NCBI GenBank assembly: GCA_040266995.1
Contig: JAWRHV010000039.1
Span: 116,402 to 180,401, forward strand
DNA: 64,000 nucleotides
Direction: 5' to 3'
Source of the DNA: UBA4312 sp040266995
GTDB taxonomy: Bacteria; Bacillota_I; Bacilli_A; Erysipelotrichales; Erysipelotrichaceae
The notes under the pieces are model-generated. The model saw only the letters and a program-made list of their open reading frames with translations, was not told the DNA's origin and searched no databases. Below, piece by piece: positions 48,904-57,208 of the stretch. Every line of letters starts with the position of its first letter. The stretch's first letter is position 1. A program made the position numbers and the translations under genes.

Positions 48904-49575
48904 ATGTATACGTATCCACTTCATCAAACGATTTTATTTCGAGGTTTATCTGCAACCGACATTGAGAAAGCCATGCAGAATGTAGCCTGTATCGTTCGTC
49001 ACTATGAAAAGGGACAGACTGTCTTTGGCTTAATGGAAGAAGCCCAGCAGATTGGACTGGTGCTCGAAGGAAAGGTGCAGGCTCAGAAATACTTTTCCAA
49101 CGGCAGCCAGATCAATGTATCCTTTCGTAAACAAGGGGATATCATCGGGGCAGCGGCCGCCTTTTCCAACGATAAGCACTATCCTTGTGAAGTGGTCGCG
49201 TTGGAGCCGACAAAGATCCTTATGTTTTATAAGAGCGATCTTTTACAGCTCATGCAGGAAGATGTACGTATTTTGAACAACTTTACGACCGAGCTGGCTT
49301 CCACTACATATTTACTGCAACAGCGTTTAGAACTGCTTTCCTATAGTGGCATTGCCCAGAAAGCGGCCTTTTATCTGCTGATCCATCAACGGCATACCGG
49401 ACAGAAAAAGATCCGTATACCCGGATCAGTTTCCAACTGGGCTTTGATTATGAATGTATCGCGTTCCTCTTTGCACAGAGAGCTGAAAAAGCTGGAAGAC
49501 AAGAAGATCCTGCGTTATCAACCACCCATTATTGAAATCGTGGATGCCCGGGCCCTGCAGGAACTGCTGGGATAG
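48904..49575 (+). CDS. Crp/Fnr family transcriptional regulator
   Basis: A 223-residue regulator. The cyclic-nucleotide-binding-like beta barrel occupies about residues 10-120 (GQTVFGLMEEAQQIGLVLEG, FRKQGDIIGAAAAFSND). A dimer helix follows, then a winged HTH with SVSNWALIMNVSRSSLHREL. Only two Cys are present, so an Fnr-type 4Fe-4S cluster is unlikely; the cNMP-binding residues are also not typical of Crp. AAGGAGG precedes ATG. The divergent redox operon and shared palindrome suggest it is the local activator. Confidence 0.9.
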   Translation: MYTYPLHQTILFRGLSATDIEKAMQNVACIVRHYEKGQTVFGLMEEAQQIGLVLEGKVQAQKYFSNGSQINVSFRKQGDIIGAAAAFSNDKHYPCEVVALEPTKILMFYKSDLLQLMQEDVRILNNFTTELASTTYLLQQRLELLSYSGIAQKAAFYLLIHQRHTGQKKIRIPGSVSNWALIMNVSRSSLHRELKKLEDKKILRYQPPIIEIVDARALQELLG

Positions 49576-49579
49576 AAAA

Positions 49580-49602
49580 AAGCTCCTTTCGGAGCTTGAA
49601 AC
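49580..49602 (-). terminator. Terminator of csoR-copA operon
   Basis: Seven-bp stem AAGCTCC/GGAGCTT with a GAAA loop, followed on the minus strand by TTTTTC. Confidence 0.8.
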
Positions 49603-52598
49603 TAGGCGATGGAAACAGGGGTATAGCCTGCATCTTCCACAGCTTTTTTCAATACATCATCACTGACAGTATCCGCAACGTCAAATGTGGCCTGCTTGTC
49701 TTCTAAGCTGACAACGACATTGGATACGCCTTCCACATCGGACAACGCTTTCTGTACATGGGCCTGGCAATGTGCACACATCATGCCATCGACCTTCATT
49801 GTTTTAGACATAGGGGCTTTCTCCTTTCTGTTTATGATCTCTACCGGCTGATAGCCGGCCTTTTCAACAGCTTCTGTTAACGGCTGGTCCGTTACGGTTT
49901 CCAGCACCTGAAAAGAAGCCTTCTTTTCGTCCAGATCGACATGAACATCTTTTACACCTTCCACATCGGATAACGCCTTCTGTACGCGGTTTTGGCAATG
50001 TGGACACATCATGCCTTCGATCTTCATTTCTTTTTCTACATAAGCTGCCGGTTCCACCGGGGTATACCCGGCATCGATCACCGCTTGTTTCCATGTTTTC
50101 TCTTCGACCGGCCCAGTCACATGAAAGGTCGCTTTTTTCTGTTCCAGGCTGACCGTCACATCCGTAATCCCGTCAACTGCCTCCAATGCTTTCTGTACTC
50201 GGTTTTGACAATGTTCACACATCATCCCTTCGATGGCCATCTCTTTTCGAACCGATCGGTCTTCCTGAGAGGACACAGGTTCTTGTTCCTTGTTGATTGT
50301 TTGTTCTTGTTCTATCGCCGGACGGAAGAAACGAAGACGCAGGGCATTGGTACATACGCAGACAGAGCTTAAGCTCATGGCAGCCGCTCCTAACATCGGA
50401 GATAACTGCCAGCCGAAGACCGGATAGAATAAACCGGCTGCAATCGGAATGCCGATGATATTGTAGAAGAAGGCCCAGAATAAATTCATATGGATATTCC
50501 GGATCACCTTGTGACTGAGATCGATGGCTGTATTGACATCAAGCAAAGAATCTTTCATCAAAATAATATCTGCTGAATCCATCGCAATATCGGTACCGGC
50601 TCCGATGGCCATACCGATATCCGCCCGCATCAAAGCCGGTGCATCGTTGATACCATCCCCGACCATGATCACCTTACGTCCGGCCTCCTGCAAGGAACGG
50701 ATCTTGGATTCTTTATCCGCCGGAAGCACATCGCTGATGACTTCATCTATATGCATAGTGTTCGCAATGGCTTTGGCTGTCTGTTCGTTGTCGCCGGTCA
50801 GCATCACGACATGCATCTGTTTCTGACGAAAAGCATCAATGGCTTTTTGGCTGGATGAACGAACAGTATCAGCAACCGCAATCAGACCCAACAGCTGGTT
50901 ATCATCACTGAAATACAGAGGGGTCTTGCCTTCTTGAGCAAATTGATCGGCATCCTCGGATCCGTTATCACAGCGAATATTTGATTCCTCCATAAAAGAT
51001 CGATTGCCTGCGTAATACGTCCGGCCATCGATGACCGCATGGATCCCACGGCCCGGTACGTCGGTAAAGTCCGTAACACTTTTTACAGCCAATCCTTTTT
51101 CCTTTGCCCGGTCGATGATCGCCTGAGCTAGAGGATGCAAGGAACCGGATTCAACAGAAGCCGCCAAGGACAGGAAGTCATCTTCTGCCATGGTTCCATA
51201 TACCTTGATATTCTGTACGGTTGTTCTTCCTTCGGTAATCGTACCCGTCTTGTCTAATACGATGGTATCCATATGATGCAAATTTTCCAGACTTTCTGCC
51301 GACTTGATCAAAATACCATACTCCGCTGCTTTGCCTGTTCCCACCATAATTGCCACCGGTGTTGCCAGCCCCAATGCACATGGGCATGAGATAACCAGGA
51401 CACTGACTGCATTGGTCAAGGCAAAAGTAAAGTTATGACTTACCAACATCCAGATCACAAAGGTCAACAACGCAATCCCAATAACAGCCGGAACAAAATA
51501 CCCCGCTACCGTATCGGCTACCCGCGCGATCGGCGCTTTGGAGTTACCGGCATCATCCACCAGACGAATGATCTGGGCCAAGGTCGTATCATCTCCTACC
51601 TTTTCCGCCATAAAGCGGAAGGTTCCGTTCTGATTGACCGTGGCGGACATGACCGCATCCCCTTTTTGTTTGACGACAGGAATGCTTTCGCCGGTAATGG
51701 CGGCCTGATCTACATACCCGGTTCCCTCCAGAACCTTTCCATCCACCGGAATGCTCTGTCCCGGACGGATCACCACAATATCTCCAGCCACGACTTCTTC
51801 ACTGGCAATGGATACTTCCATGCCATCCCGGATGACATTAGCTTGTTTCGGAGCCAGATCCACCAGTTTTCCCAACGCGTCGCTGGTGCGTGCTTTGGAA
51901 CGTGATTCCAGATACTTTCCAATACTGACCAAGGAAACGATCATAGCTGCCGAGTCATAATACATACCTGACATCATGGCATGATGGGCCGTATCCATAT
52001 CCATCCGACCCAAGGAATACGCCATCACAAATGTATTGGCTAACGCAAACAGGTACGCGGCATTCGAACCGACCGCAACAAGCGAATCCATATTCGGTGC
52101 CAGCTTCCATAACGCTTTCAATCCTTTTATATAGAATTGTTTCTGAATGATCATGATAATGGTAGCCAAAATCAGCTGTACCAGCACATTGACCATCATA
52201 TTCTCCATGCCGCTCAAAATAGAAGGCATCGGCAGATGCAGCATTTCCCCCATGGCCACGATCATCAAAGGGATCATCAACACAACCGAAGAGATCAGTC
52301 TTTGCCGCGCGGCTTTCTGTTCCTTTTCAAACCGTTGTTGGCGGCTCTGCCATTCATCGCGAAAACCGGATCGTTTCGAACCTTGCGCATTCTTTGGCAT
52401 GGCTCCGTAGCCAATATTGGTCACCGCCTGGCAGATCTGATCGGCGTTTACTTTGTTCTTGTCATATTCCACCTTCATGGAATTTCCCAATAAAGAGACA
52501 TCGACATTCTGTACACCCTCCAGCTTTGCCACGGCTTTGGTGACATTGGCCTGGCAGGCAGCACATGTCATGCCTGTTACATTAAAACTCTCTTTCAT
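49602..52598 (-). CDS. copA: Copper-exporting P-type ATPase with four HMA domains
   Basis: A 998-residue P1B-type ATPase exporting Cu+. One N-terminal HMA has GMTCAACQANV. The ATPase core shows TGESIPV, ISCPCALG (membrane CPC), DKTGTIT, SLHPLAQAI and GDGINDAPAL. After the last membrane helix, three more HMA domains follow in tandem, each with GMMC-x-HC. C-terminal HMA domains are uncommon; most CopA have one or two at the N-terminus. It lies 8 nt after csoR, so it is repressed by CsoR until copper rises. Confidence 0.95.
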   Translation of the reverse strand: MKESFNVTGMTCAACQANVTKAVAKLEGVQNVDVSLLGNSMKVEYDKNKVNADQICQAVTNIGYGAMPKNAQGSKRSGFRDEWQSRQQRFEKEQKAARQRLISSVVLMIPLMIVAMGEMLHLPMPSILSGMENMMVNVLVQLILATIIMIIQKQFYIKGLKALWKLAPNMDSLVAVGSNAAYLFALANTFVMAYSLGRMDMDTAHHAMMSGMYYDSAAMIVSLVSIGKYLESRSKARTSDALGKLVDLAPKQANVIRDGMEVSIASEEVVAGDIVVIRPGQSIPVDGKVLEGTGYVDQAAITGESIPVVKQKGDAVMSATVNQNGTFRFMAEKVGDDTTLAQIIRLVDDAGNSKAPIARVADTVAGYFVPAVIGIALLTFVIWMLVSHNFTFALTNAVSVLVISCPCALGLATPVAIMVGTGKAAEYGILIKSAESLENLHHMDTIVLDKTGTITEGRTTVQNIKVYGTMAEDDFLSLAASVESGSLHPLAQAIIDRAKEKGLAVKSVTDFTDVPGRGIHAVIDGRTYYAGNRSFMEESNIRCDNGSEDADQFAQEGKTPLYFSDDNQLLGLIAVADTVRSSSQKAIDAFRQKQMHVVMLTGDNEQTAKAIANTMHIDEVISDVLPADKESKIRSLQEAGRKVIMVGDGINDAPALMRADIGMAIGAGTDIAMDSADIILMKDSLLDVNTAIDLSHKVIRNIHMNLFWAFFYNIIGIPIAAGLFYPVFGWQLSPMLGAAAMSLSSVCVCTNALRLRFFRPAIEQEQTINKEQEPVSSQEDRSVRKEMAIEGMMCEHCQNRVQKALEAVDGITDVTVSLEQKKATFHVTGPVEEKTWKQAVIDAGYTPVEPAAYVEKEMKIEGMMCPHCQNRVQKALSDVEGVKDVHVDLDEKKASFQVLETVTDQPLTEAVEKAGYQPVEIINRKEKAPMSKTMKVDGMMCAHCQAHVQKALSDVEGVSNVVVSLEDKQATFDVADTVSDDVLKKAVEDAGYTPVSIA

Positions 52599-52606
52599 GC
52601 CATCAC

Positions 52607-52891
52607 CTACTTTAACCTTTTTACCAGATCCATGACTTCATCCATCGTTTCCAGCTTTCCGTTTTGGATGTCCTCGGCCACACAGCCTTTTAAATGATCC
52701 GATAAAACCATATACCCTAATGACTGCAGCGCCTTTTCCACAGCTGCAATCTGAATCAGCACATCACCACAGTACCGGTTTTCCTCCAGCATCTTTTCAA
52801 TGCCGGCCAGTTGACCCGTGATCCGGTGAATTCTCGATTTTAACTGTTTAATTTCCTTTTCATCTCTAGGATGATGTTTCATTCGTTCCAT
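52607..52891 (-). CDS. csoR: CsoR family copper-sensing repressor
   Basis: A 94-residue all-helical repressor of the CsoR/RcnR family. The ligand set Cys-His-Cys is visible: Cys in ENRYCGDVLIQI, His and Cys in LSDHLKGCVAED. Arg/Lys-rich helix (IKQLKSRIHRITGQL) binds DNA. AGGTAATAA precedes ATG 52891; the longer frame to 52924 crosses the operator. First gene of the csoR-copA unit. Cu+ binding releases it from DNA in characterised members. Confidence 0.92.
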   Translation of the reverse strand: MERMKHHPRDEKEIKQLKSRIHRITGQLAGIEKMLEENRYCGDVLIQIAAVEKALQSLGYMVLSDHLKGCVAEDIQNGKLETMDEVMDLVKRLK

Positions 52892-52909
52892 ATTTATTAC
52901 CTCAATGCC

Positions 52910-52938
52910 ATTATATACCCCCATAGGGTATCTTTCAA
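52910..52938 (-). promoter_or_regulatory. csoR-copA promoter with CsoR operator
   Basis: TTGAAA (52938-52933), 17 nt, TATAAT (52915-52910). The palindrome ATACCC-CCATA-GGGTAT at 52915-52931 fills the spacer, matching the GC-rich ATACCC..GGGTAT form known for CsoR sites. Confidence 0.85.
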
Positions 52939-53005
52939 ATGAAACGCTTTTGGTTTATTGTATCGGAACCCGTTCATTTTTCTTAAGTATTCTCGCGTTT
53001 CTGTG

Positions 53006-53011
53006 TATAAT
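53006..53011 (+). promoter_or_regulatory. -10 box of PrsW-family gene
   Basis: Perfect TATAAT 25 nt before ATG 53037, with GAGGG between. No clear -35. Confidence 0.5.
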
Positions 53012-53036
53012 GTTAATAATTAGGAGGGATATGATC

Positions 53037-53741
53037 ATGTATTTATTCTTTGGAACATCCTACTTTTTGATACTGGCAGCCGCATTACCGGCTTTGTTCT
53101 TACTGATGAGAGTCTATTCGATGGATAAAGTGGAAAAAGAGCCCATCGGCCTGATTGGCCGTCTGGTTCTTATGGGGATCCTGGCCACCTTTGCAGCTGT
53201 GGCCACAGAACTGATCGGTACCAGACTGTTGTCTGCTTTTTTCCCGGAAAATTCCGTCATTTACAACCTTTTGATGTATTTCATCGTTGTTGCCGGATCG
53301 GAAGAAGGTTTTAAATATTTATTGCTGAAAAAAACCACATGGAATCATCCGGCATTCAACTGTTCGTTTGACGGAATTGTCTATGCGGTTGCGGTGGCAT
53401 TAGGCTTTGCGTTATGGGAAAACTTCGGCTACATTCGTGCCTATGGAATCGAGGTTGCAGCCATACGCGCTGTAACAGCTGTCCCGGGACATATGTGCTT
53501 TGGGATCTTTATGGGACTATGGTATGGATTGGCCAAAAGAGCCCAGCTGGAAGGATCGGCCACACGTTGTAAAGACTGTTTGAATAAAGCGGTTCTTGTC
53601 CCGATGATCATTCATGGTATTTACGATTTTATCGCTGTCACCAATGAATCCTTTGGATTATTCCTTCCATTTATTGTGATTATGTTTATCTTCAGTTACC
53701 GGACCATCAAAAGAAGTTCCTTAAACGATGCATATCTATAA
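53037..53741 (+). CDS. PrsW family intramembrane metalloprotease
   Basis: A 234-residue, seven-helix membrane protease of the PrsW/CAAX-like (CPBP) group. Conserved elements are GSEEGFKYLLLKK (EE motif), FDGIVYAVAVALGFALWENF, split as FDGIVYAVAV and GFALWENF, VPGHMCFGIFMG and MIIHGIYDF. These acidic and His residues form the presumed zinc site. In Bacillus, PrsW cleaves the anti-sigma factor RsiW; the local substrate is unknown. ATG 53031 is too near AGGAGGG, so ATG 53037 (8-nt spacing) is preferred. Confidence 0.9.
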   Translation: MYLFFGTSYFLILAAALPALFLLMRVYSMDKVEKEPIGLIGRLVLMGILATFAAVATELIGTRLLSAFFPENSVIYNLLMYFIVVAGSEEGFKYLLLKKTTWNHPAFNCSFDGIVYAVAVALGFALWENFGYIRAYGIEVAAIRAVTAVPGHMCFGIFMGLWYGLAKRAQLEGSATRCKDCLNKAVLVPMIIHGIYDFIAVTNESFGLFLPFIVIMFIFSYRTIKRSSLNDAYL

Positions 53742-53773
53742 ATAAAACGGAGGGTGTCTTCCTCCGTTTTATT
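53741..53773. terminator. Bidirectional terminator
   Basis: Thirteen-bp perfect stem AATAAAACGGAGG/CCTCCGTTTTATT with a 7-nt loop between the convergent PrsW and DUF4428 genes. Confidence 0.85.
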
Positions 53774-54392
53774 CTTTGACCAGCAGATCGTTTTCATCCG
53801 CTGCGCCGTATTCTGCATCCAGCACCAGCCAGGCATTGGTATTGACCGATGCGGTTTTTTTATGGATCCGCGCTCGCAGCTCGGTTGTAAAGTCCACAGC
53901 GCCTGTGCATGGGATCAGTTCCAGGATCAAAAGCTCCTGTCCGGTTCGTATGTTTTTCACAGTATCCTCCTGTTCAAACATGCCGGCCTGCACCATCCCT
54001 CGGACCACCAGTCTGTTCTTAAATGCTCTGGCTCTTTTTAACCCTACATCCACGGCTTTGGGTGCAATCGTAAAATAATCCTGTACCACATAAAGGTGTG
54101 CATAGTCCTGTCCGTATTCGGAAATGGACTGAGTCTGTTGTTCTTTTTGTTCATCGATCATGTCTTTGATCTGTTCAATCGTCATATCGTTTAACGGATC
54201 TTCGCTCTTTCTTTTTACGGTGCCGTTCAGCCGGCGGATATAGTACGTTTCAATATCATACGTCCCTCGCAGCATCTTCTCGCAATCCGAACATATGGTA
54301 CCGTCCCGGACAACGATACCGGAAAAGAAGGATATTTCATTTCCACAGACTGGACAGCGCTCCTTTTCTTTTTTTCTTCCAAACAATGCCAT
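53769..54392 (-). CDS. DUF4428 zinc-ribbon protein
   Basis: A 207-residue cytoplasmic protein. The N-terminus holds a DUF4428-type zinc ribbon with two Cys-x-x-Cys pairs (CPVCGNEIS and CSDCEKML). The middle is acidic and Gln-rich. Residues about 110-200 are beta-rich and could be a small PH-like domain (LYVVQDYFTIAPKAVDVGLKR, listed as LYVVQDYFTIAPKAVD). No enzymatic motif. The ATG has AAAGGAG. Function unknown. Confidence 0.75.
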   Translation of the reverse strand: MALFGRKKEKERCPVCGNEISFFSGIVVRDGTICSDCEKMLRGTYDIETYYIRRLNGTVKRKSEDPLNDMTIEQIKDMIDEQKEQQTQSISEYGQDYAHLYVVQDYFTIAPKAVDVGLKRARAFKNRLVVRGMVQAGMFEQEDTVKNIRTGQELLILELIPCTGAVDFTTELRARIHKKTASVNTNAWLVLDAEYGAADENDLLVKE

Positions 54393-54456
54393 GGTTTTTC
54401 TCCTTTCTATTTTAGATTGTATCGGACTTTTCTTTCTTTTCTATCCCCTGTTTGGG

Positions 54457-54487
54457 GGCAAAAAAAGCAGAAGGTTTCCCTTCTACT
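54457..54487 (-). terminator. Terminator of pot operon
   Basis: Minus-strand stem AGTAGAAGG/CCTTCTGCT (one G-U) with a GAAA loop and six T residues, overlapping the end of the permease-binding protein gene. Confidence 0.8.
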
Positions 54488-56369
54488 TTGCGTTACTAGC
54501 TAGTATTTTTACTTTTGACCACAGATTGGCAATGGATTTTCGGGTGACATCATTGAATTCAAAAACCTCATCCTTTTCATAGCCTTCTCTTGGAATGTAG
54601 GCATTGATGCCTTCGTATTCTCCACCTTGTCCATAGAGTTCATTCATGACATCCACGTTGGGTGAAGTATAGCCTACATAGCTTGAGTTGTCCATGGCCG
54701 CATCATAATCGGTCATAAAATTGATAAATTCGTAGGCAAGATCAACATTTTTCGCATTTTTCGGAATGACCATACCATCGGACCAAAGGTTGGTTCCTTC
54801 CTCCGGTAAATAAAAGCCCATGTTTTCGTTTTCTGCCATTACATATGTCGCGTCCCCGGAATAGATCAATCCCAGCGCCTTTCGGCCCTGCGCCATATTA
54901 TCGATGATTTCATCGGTCACGATCTCCGGAGACATGGTTTCCACACACTGACATAACCATTGGTAGGCTTCCTGCAGCTCCTGTTCGTTTTCTGTATTCA
55001 TCGAATAGCCTAATGCCTTTAAAGCCATCATGAAAGAATCTCGTTCCGAATCATATAAATAAATCTGTCCTTTGTATTTTGGATTTAAGAAGATGTTATA
55101 GCCTTCTTTCAGGTCTTCTTCATCCACAACGGTTTTATCATAGACGATCCCGACACTTCCCCAGAAATATGGTACGGAATATGTATTTCCCGGATCAAAT
55201 GGCAGATCTAATACCGATGGATCAATTAAATCTAGAGCCGGTTGGATCCGCTCCTTGTCCAATTTCATCAGCTTATCTTCCCGGATCAGACGCTCGATCA
55301 TATAATCGCTTGGAACCAGGATATCATAGGATTCCCCGTTGGCTATCTTGATATACATCTGTTCGTTGGAATCAAAGTTATCCATAATTACTTTAGCGCC
55401 TGTCATCTGTTCAAAATCATTGACTGAGTTCTCGCCGGTATATTCTCCCCAGTTGTATACATGCAAAGTCTGTCCGGCATACGGCTTGGAACCGATGCCT
55501 CCCTTTAATCCGAAATAGGAGATAACCAATGCCCCGATGACCGCAAACGATAAGCCGATCTTCCATCCTCTTGACATCTTTCGGGCCAGACCGCTTTTTT
55601 CACGAACCATCGGCAGAAGATTGGAAAGAATCAATACAATGGTAATCAAGACGACCACAATGGTCGAAATGGCATTGATGCTCGGGTTAACACGCTTGGA
55701 CATCGTATAGACCATGATGCTCAGGTTTTTGACGCCTTTACCGGTGGCAAAATAGGAGATGATGAAATCATCAAAGGACATGGTAAAAGCGATCAAGGCT
55801 CCCGAAATGATACCCGGCATGATTTCCGGTACGATGACCTTCCACAATGCCTGAAACGGGGTGGCCCCCAGATCCATGGCTGCATCTGCCAGATTGGGAT
55901 CCAAAGAACGCAGCTTTGGCATAATGCTTAAGATCACATAGGGGATACAGAAGGAAATATGCGCTAACAACAGCGTCATAAACCCTCTTTCCACCTGTAT
56001 GGTAATAAACAATAACATCAATCCGATGGCAGTTACGATATCCGGATTCATCAAAGGAAAGTCGTTGACCTGCTGGATAAACTGCCGTATGGCTTTTTTT
56101 GAGCTGGACATTCCGATAGCCGTAATCGTACCGATGACAGTGGAAACAATGGTCGCAACAATCGCAATGATGATCGTTGTATACAATGATTCCATCATGC
56201 TGTGATTCTTTAACATCGATACATACCAGCGCATAGAAAAACCAGTAAAATGCGTCAGGGATTTACTCTCATTAAAGGAGAAGACCATCATAAATACAAT
56301 CGGCAGATAAAAGAAGATCAAACTACCGATCATAAACAGATGGCCGATCGTTCGCTTGTCCTTTTTCAT
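54483..56369 (-). CDS. potC-potD: Fused polyamine ABC permease and substrate-binding protein
   Basis: A 628-residue fusion. Residues 1-270 are a PotC-type permease with six helices and the EAA loop DAAMDLGATPFQALWKVIVP, listed as DLGATPFQALWKVIVP. A seventh helix (about 270-292) exports the C-terminal 330 residues, a PotD/PotF-type spermidine/putrescine-binding protein (LHVYNWGEYTGEN, ILVPSDYMIERL, NPKYKGQIYLYDS). Tethering the receptor avoids a separate lipoprotein. It overlaps potB by ATGA. Polyamine specificity is from family resemblance. Confidence 0.92.
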   Translation of the reverse strand: MKKDKRTIGHLFMIGSLIFFYLPIVFMMVFSFNESKSLTHFTGFSMRWYVSMLKNHSMMESLYTTIIIAIVATIVSTVIGTITAIGMSSSKKAIRQFIQQVNDFPLMNPDIVTAIGLMLLFITIQVERGFMTLLLAHISFCIPYVILSIMPKLRSLDPNLADAAMDLGATPFQALWKVIVPEIMPGIISGALIAFTMSFDDFIISYFATGKGVKNLSIMVYTMSKRVNPSINAISTIVVVLITIVLILSNLLPMVREKSGLARKMSRGWKIGLSFAVIGALVISYFGLKGGIGSKPYAGQTLHVYNWGEYTGENSVNDFEQMTGAKVIMDNFDSNEQMYIKIANGESYDILVPSDYMIERLIREDKLMKLDKERIQPALDLIDPSVLDLPFDPGNTYSVPYFWGSVGIVYDKTVVDEEDLKEGYNIFLNPKYKGQIYLYDSERDSFMMALKALGYSMNTENEQELQEAYQWLCQCVETMSPEIVTDEIIDNMAQGRKALGLIYSGDATYVMAENENMGFYLPEEGTNLWSDGMVIPKNAKNVDLAYEFINFMTDYDAAMDNSSYVGYTSPNVDVMNELYGQGGEYEGINAYIPREGYEKDEVFEFNDVTRKSIANLWSKVKILASNAK

Positions 56370-57208
56370 GATGCATCCTCCACCTTGATGGATGTTCGTC
56401 TTTCACTTCTTCGTACCAGCATCATCAATAACATCATGATGACAGCCATGATCATACTGATAGCCGAACCGAAATTCCATTCTCCGACCGTGATAAACTG
56501 GTTTTCAATAACATTACCGATCAGGAAATATTGTCCGCCACCTAACAGCTTCGGGATAAAGAAGGAGCTGACTGCCGGTAGGAAGACCAGCGTGATCCCG
56601 CTGACAACACCAGGCATGGACAACGGAAATGTCACCCGCCAGAAGGTCTGGGCCTTGCTGGCACCCAGATCGGCACTGGCCTCCAGTAAAGAAGGGTCCA
56701 TCTTGGAAAGCACGGTGTTGATCTGTAAGATCATAAACGGTAAAAAGTTATAGACCATTCCTAATAACACCGCTGTTTCCGTATACAGAAGTTCCACATT
56801 GTGGATACCAAACAACCCCAGGATCATGGAAAACAAACCATCCCCGGATAATATACCGATCCATGCATACGTGCGCACCAGCATATTGATCCACATGGGA
56901 AAGGTAATCAACAAAACAAGAAGGTTTCGTTTCTTTTCTTCACTGCGGGCAATATAATACGCAATCGGATATCCCAACAACAAACATAAAACCGTTGTTT
57001 TGACGGCAATCCATAAAGAACGCCATAGAATCAACAGGAAGTCCGGGTCGGTAAAAAAGTGTACATAGTTTTCAAGAGTAAACTGAAAGGGCACAATACT
57101 GTTGCCTGCGTTCATGAGCGAGTACAGCGCAATCAGCAGCATCGGAAACAACAGCATCAAAGCACTCCAGATAATATATGGGTAGACTAATTGTCGAAAA
57201 TTTTTCAT
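56366..57208 (-). CDS. potB: Spermidine/putrescine ABC permease PotB
   Basis: A 280-residue six-helix permease of the PotB/PotH type. The EAA loop reads EASADLGASKAQTFWRVTFP, and AKTTVLCLLLGYPIAYYIA (listed as LLLGYPIAYYIA) is a family feature. It pairs with the PotC half of the downstream fusion to form the translocation channel. ATGA overlaps with potA upstream and potC-potD downstream show tight translational coupling. Confidence 0.95.
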   Translation of the reverse strand: MKNFRQLVYPYIIWSALMLLFPMLLIALYSLMNAGNSIVPFQFTLENYVHFFTDPDFLLILWRSLWIAVKTTVLCLLLGYPIAYYIARSEEKKRNLLVLLITFPMWINMLVRTYAWIGILSGDGLFSMILGLFGIHNVELLYTETAVLLGMVYNFLPFMILQINTVLSKMDPSLLEASADLGASKAQTFWRVTFPLSMPGVVSGITLVFLPAVSSFFIPKLLGGGQYFLIGNVIENQFITVGEWNFGSAISMIMAVIMMLLMMLVRRSERRTSIKVEDAS

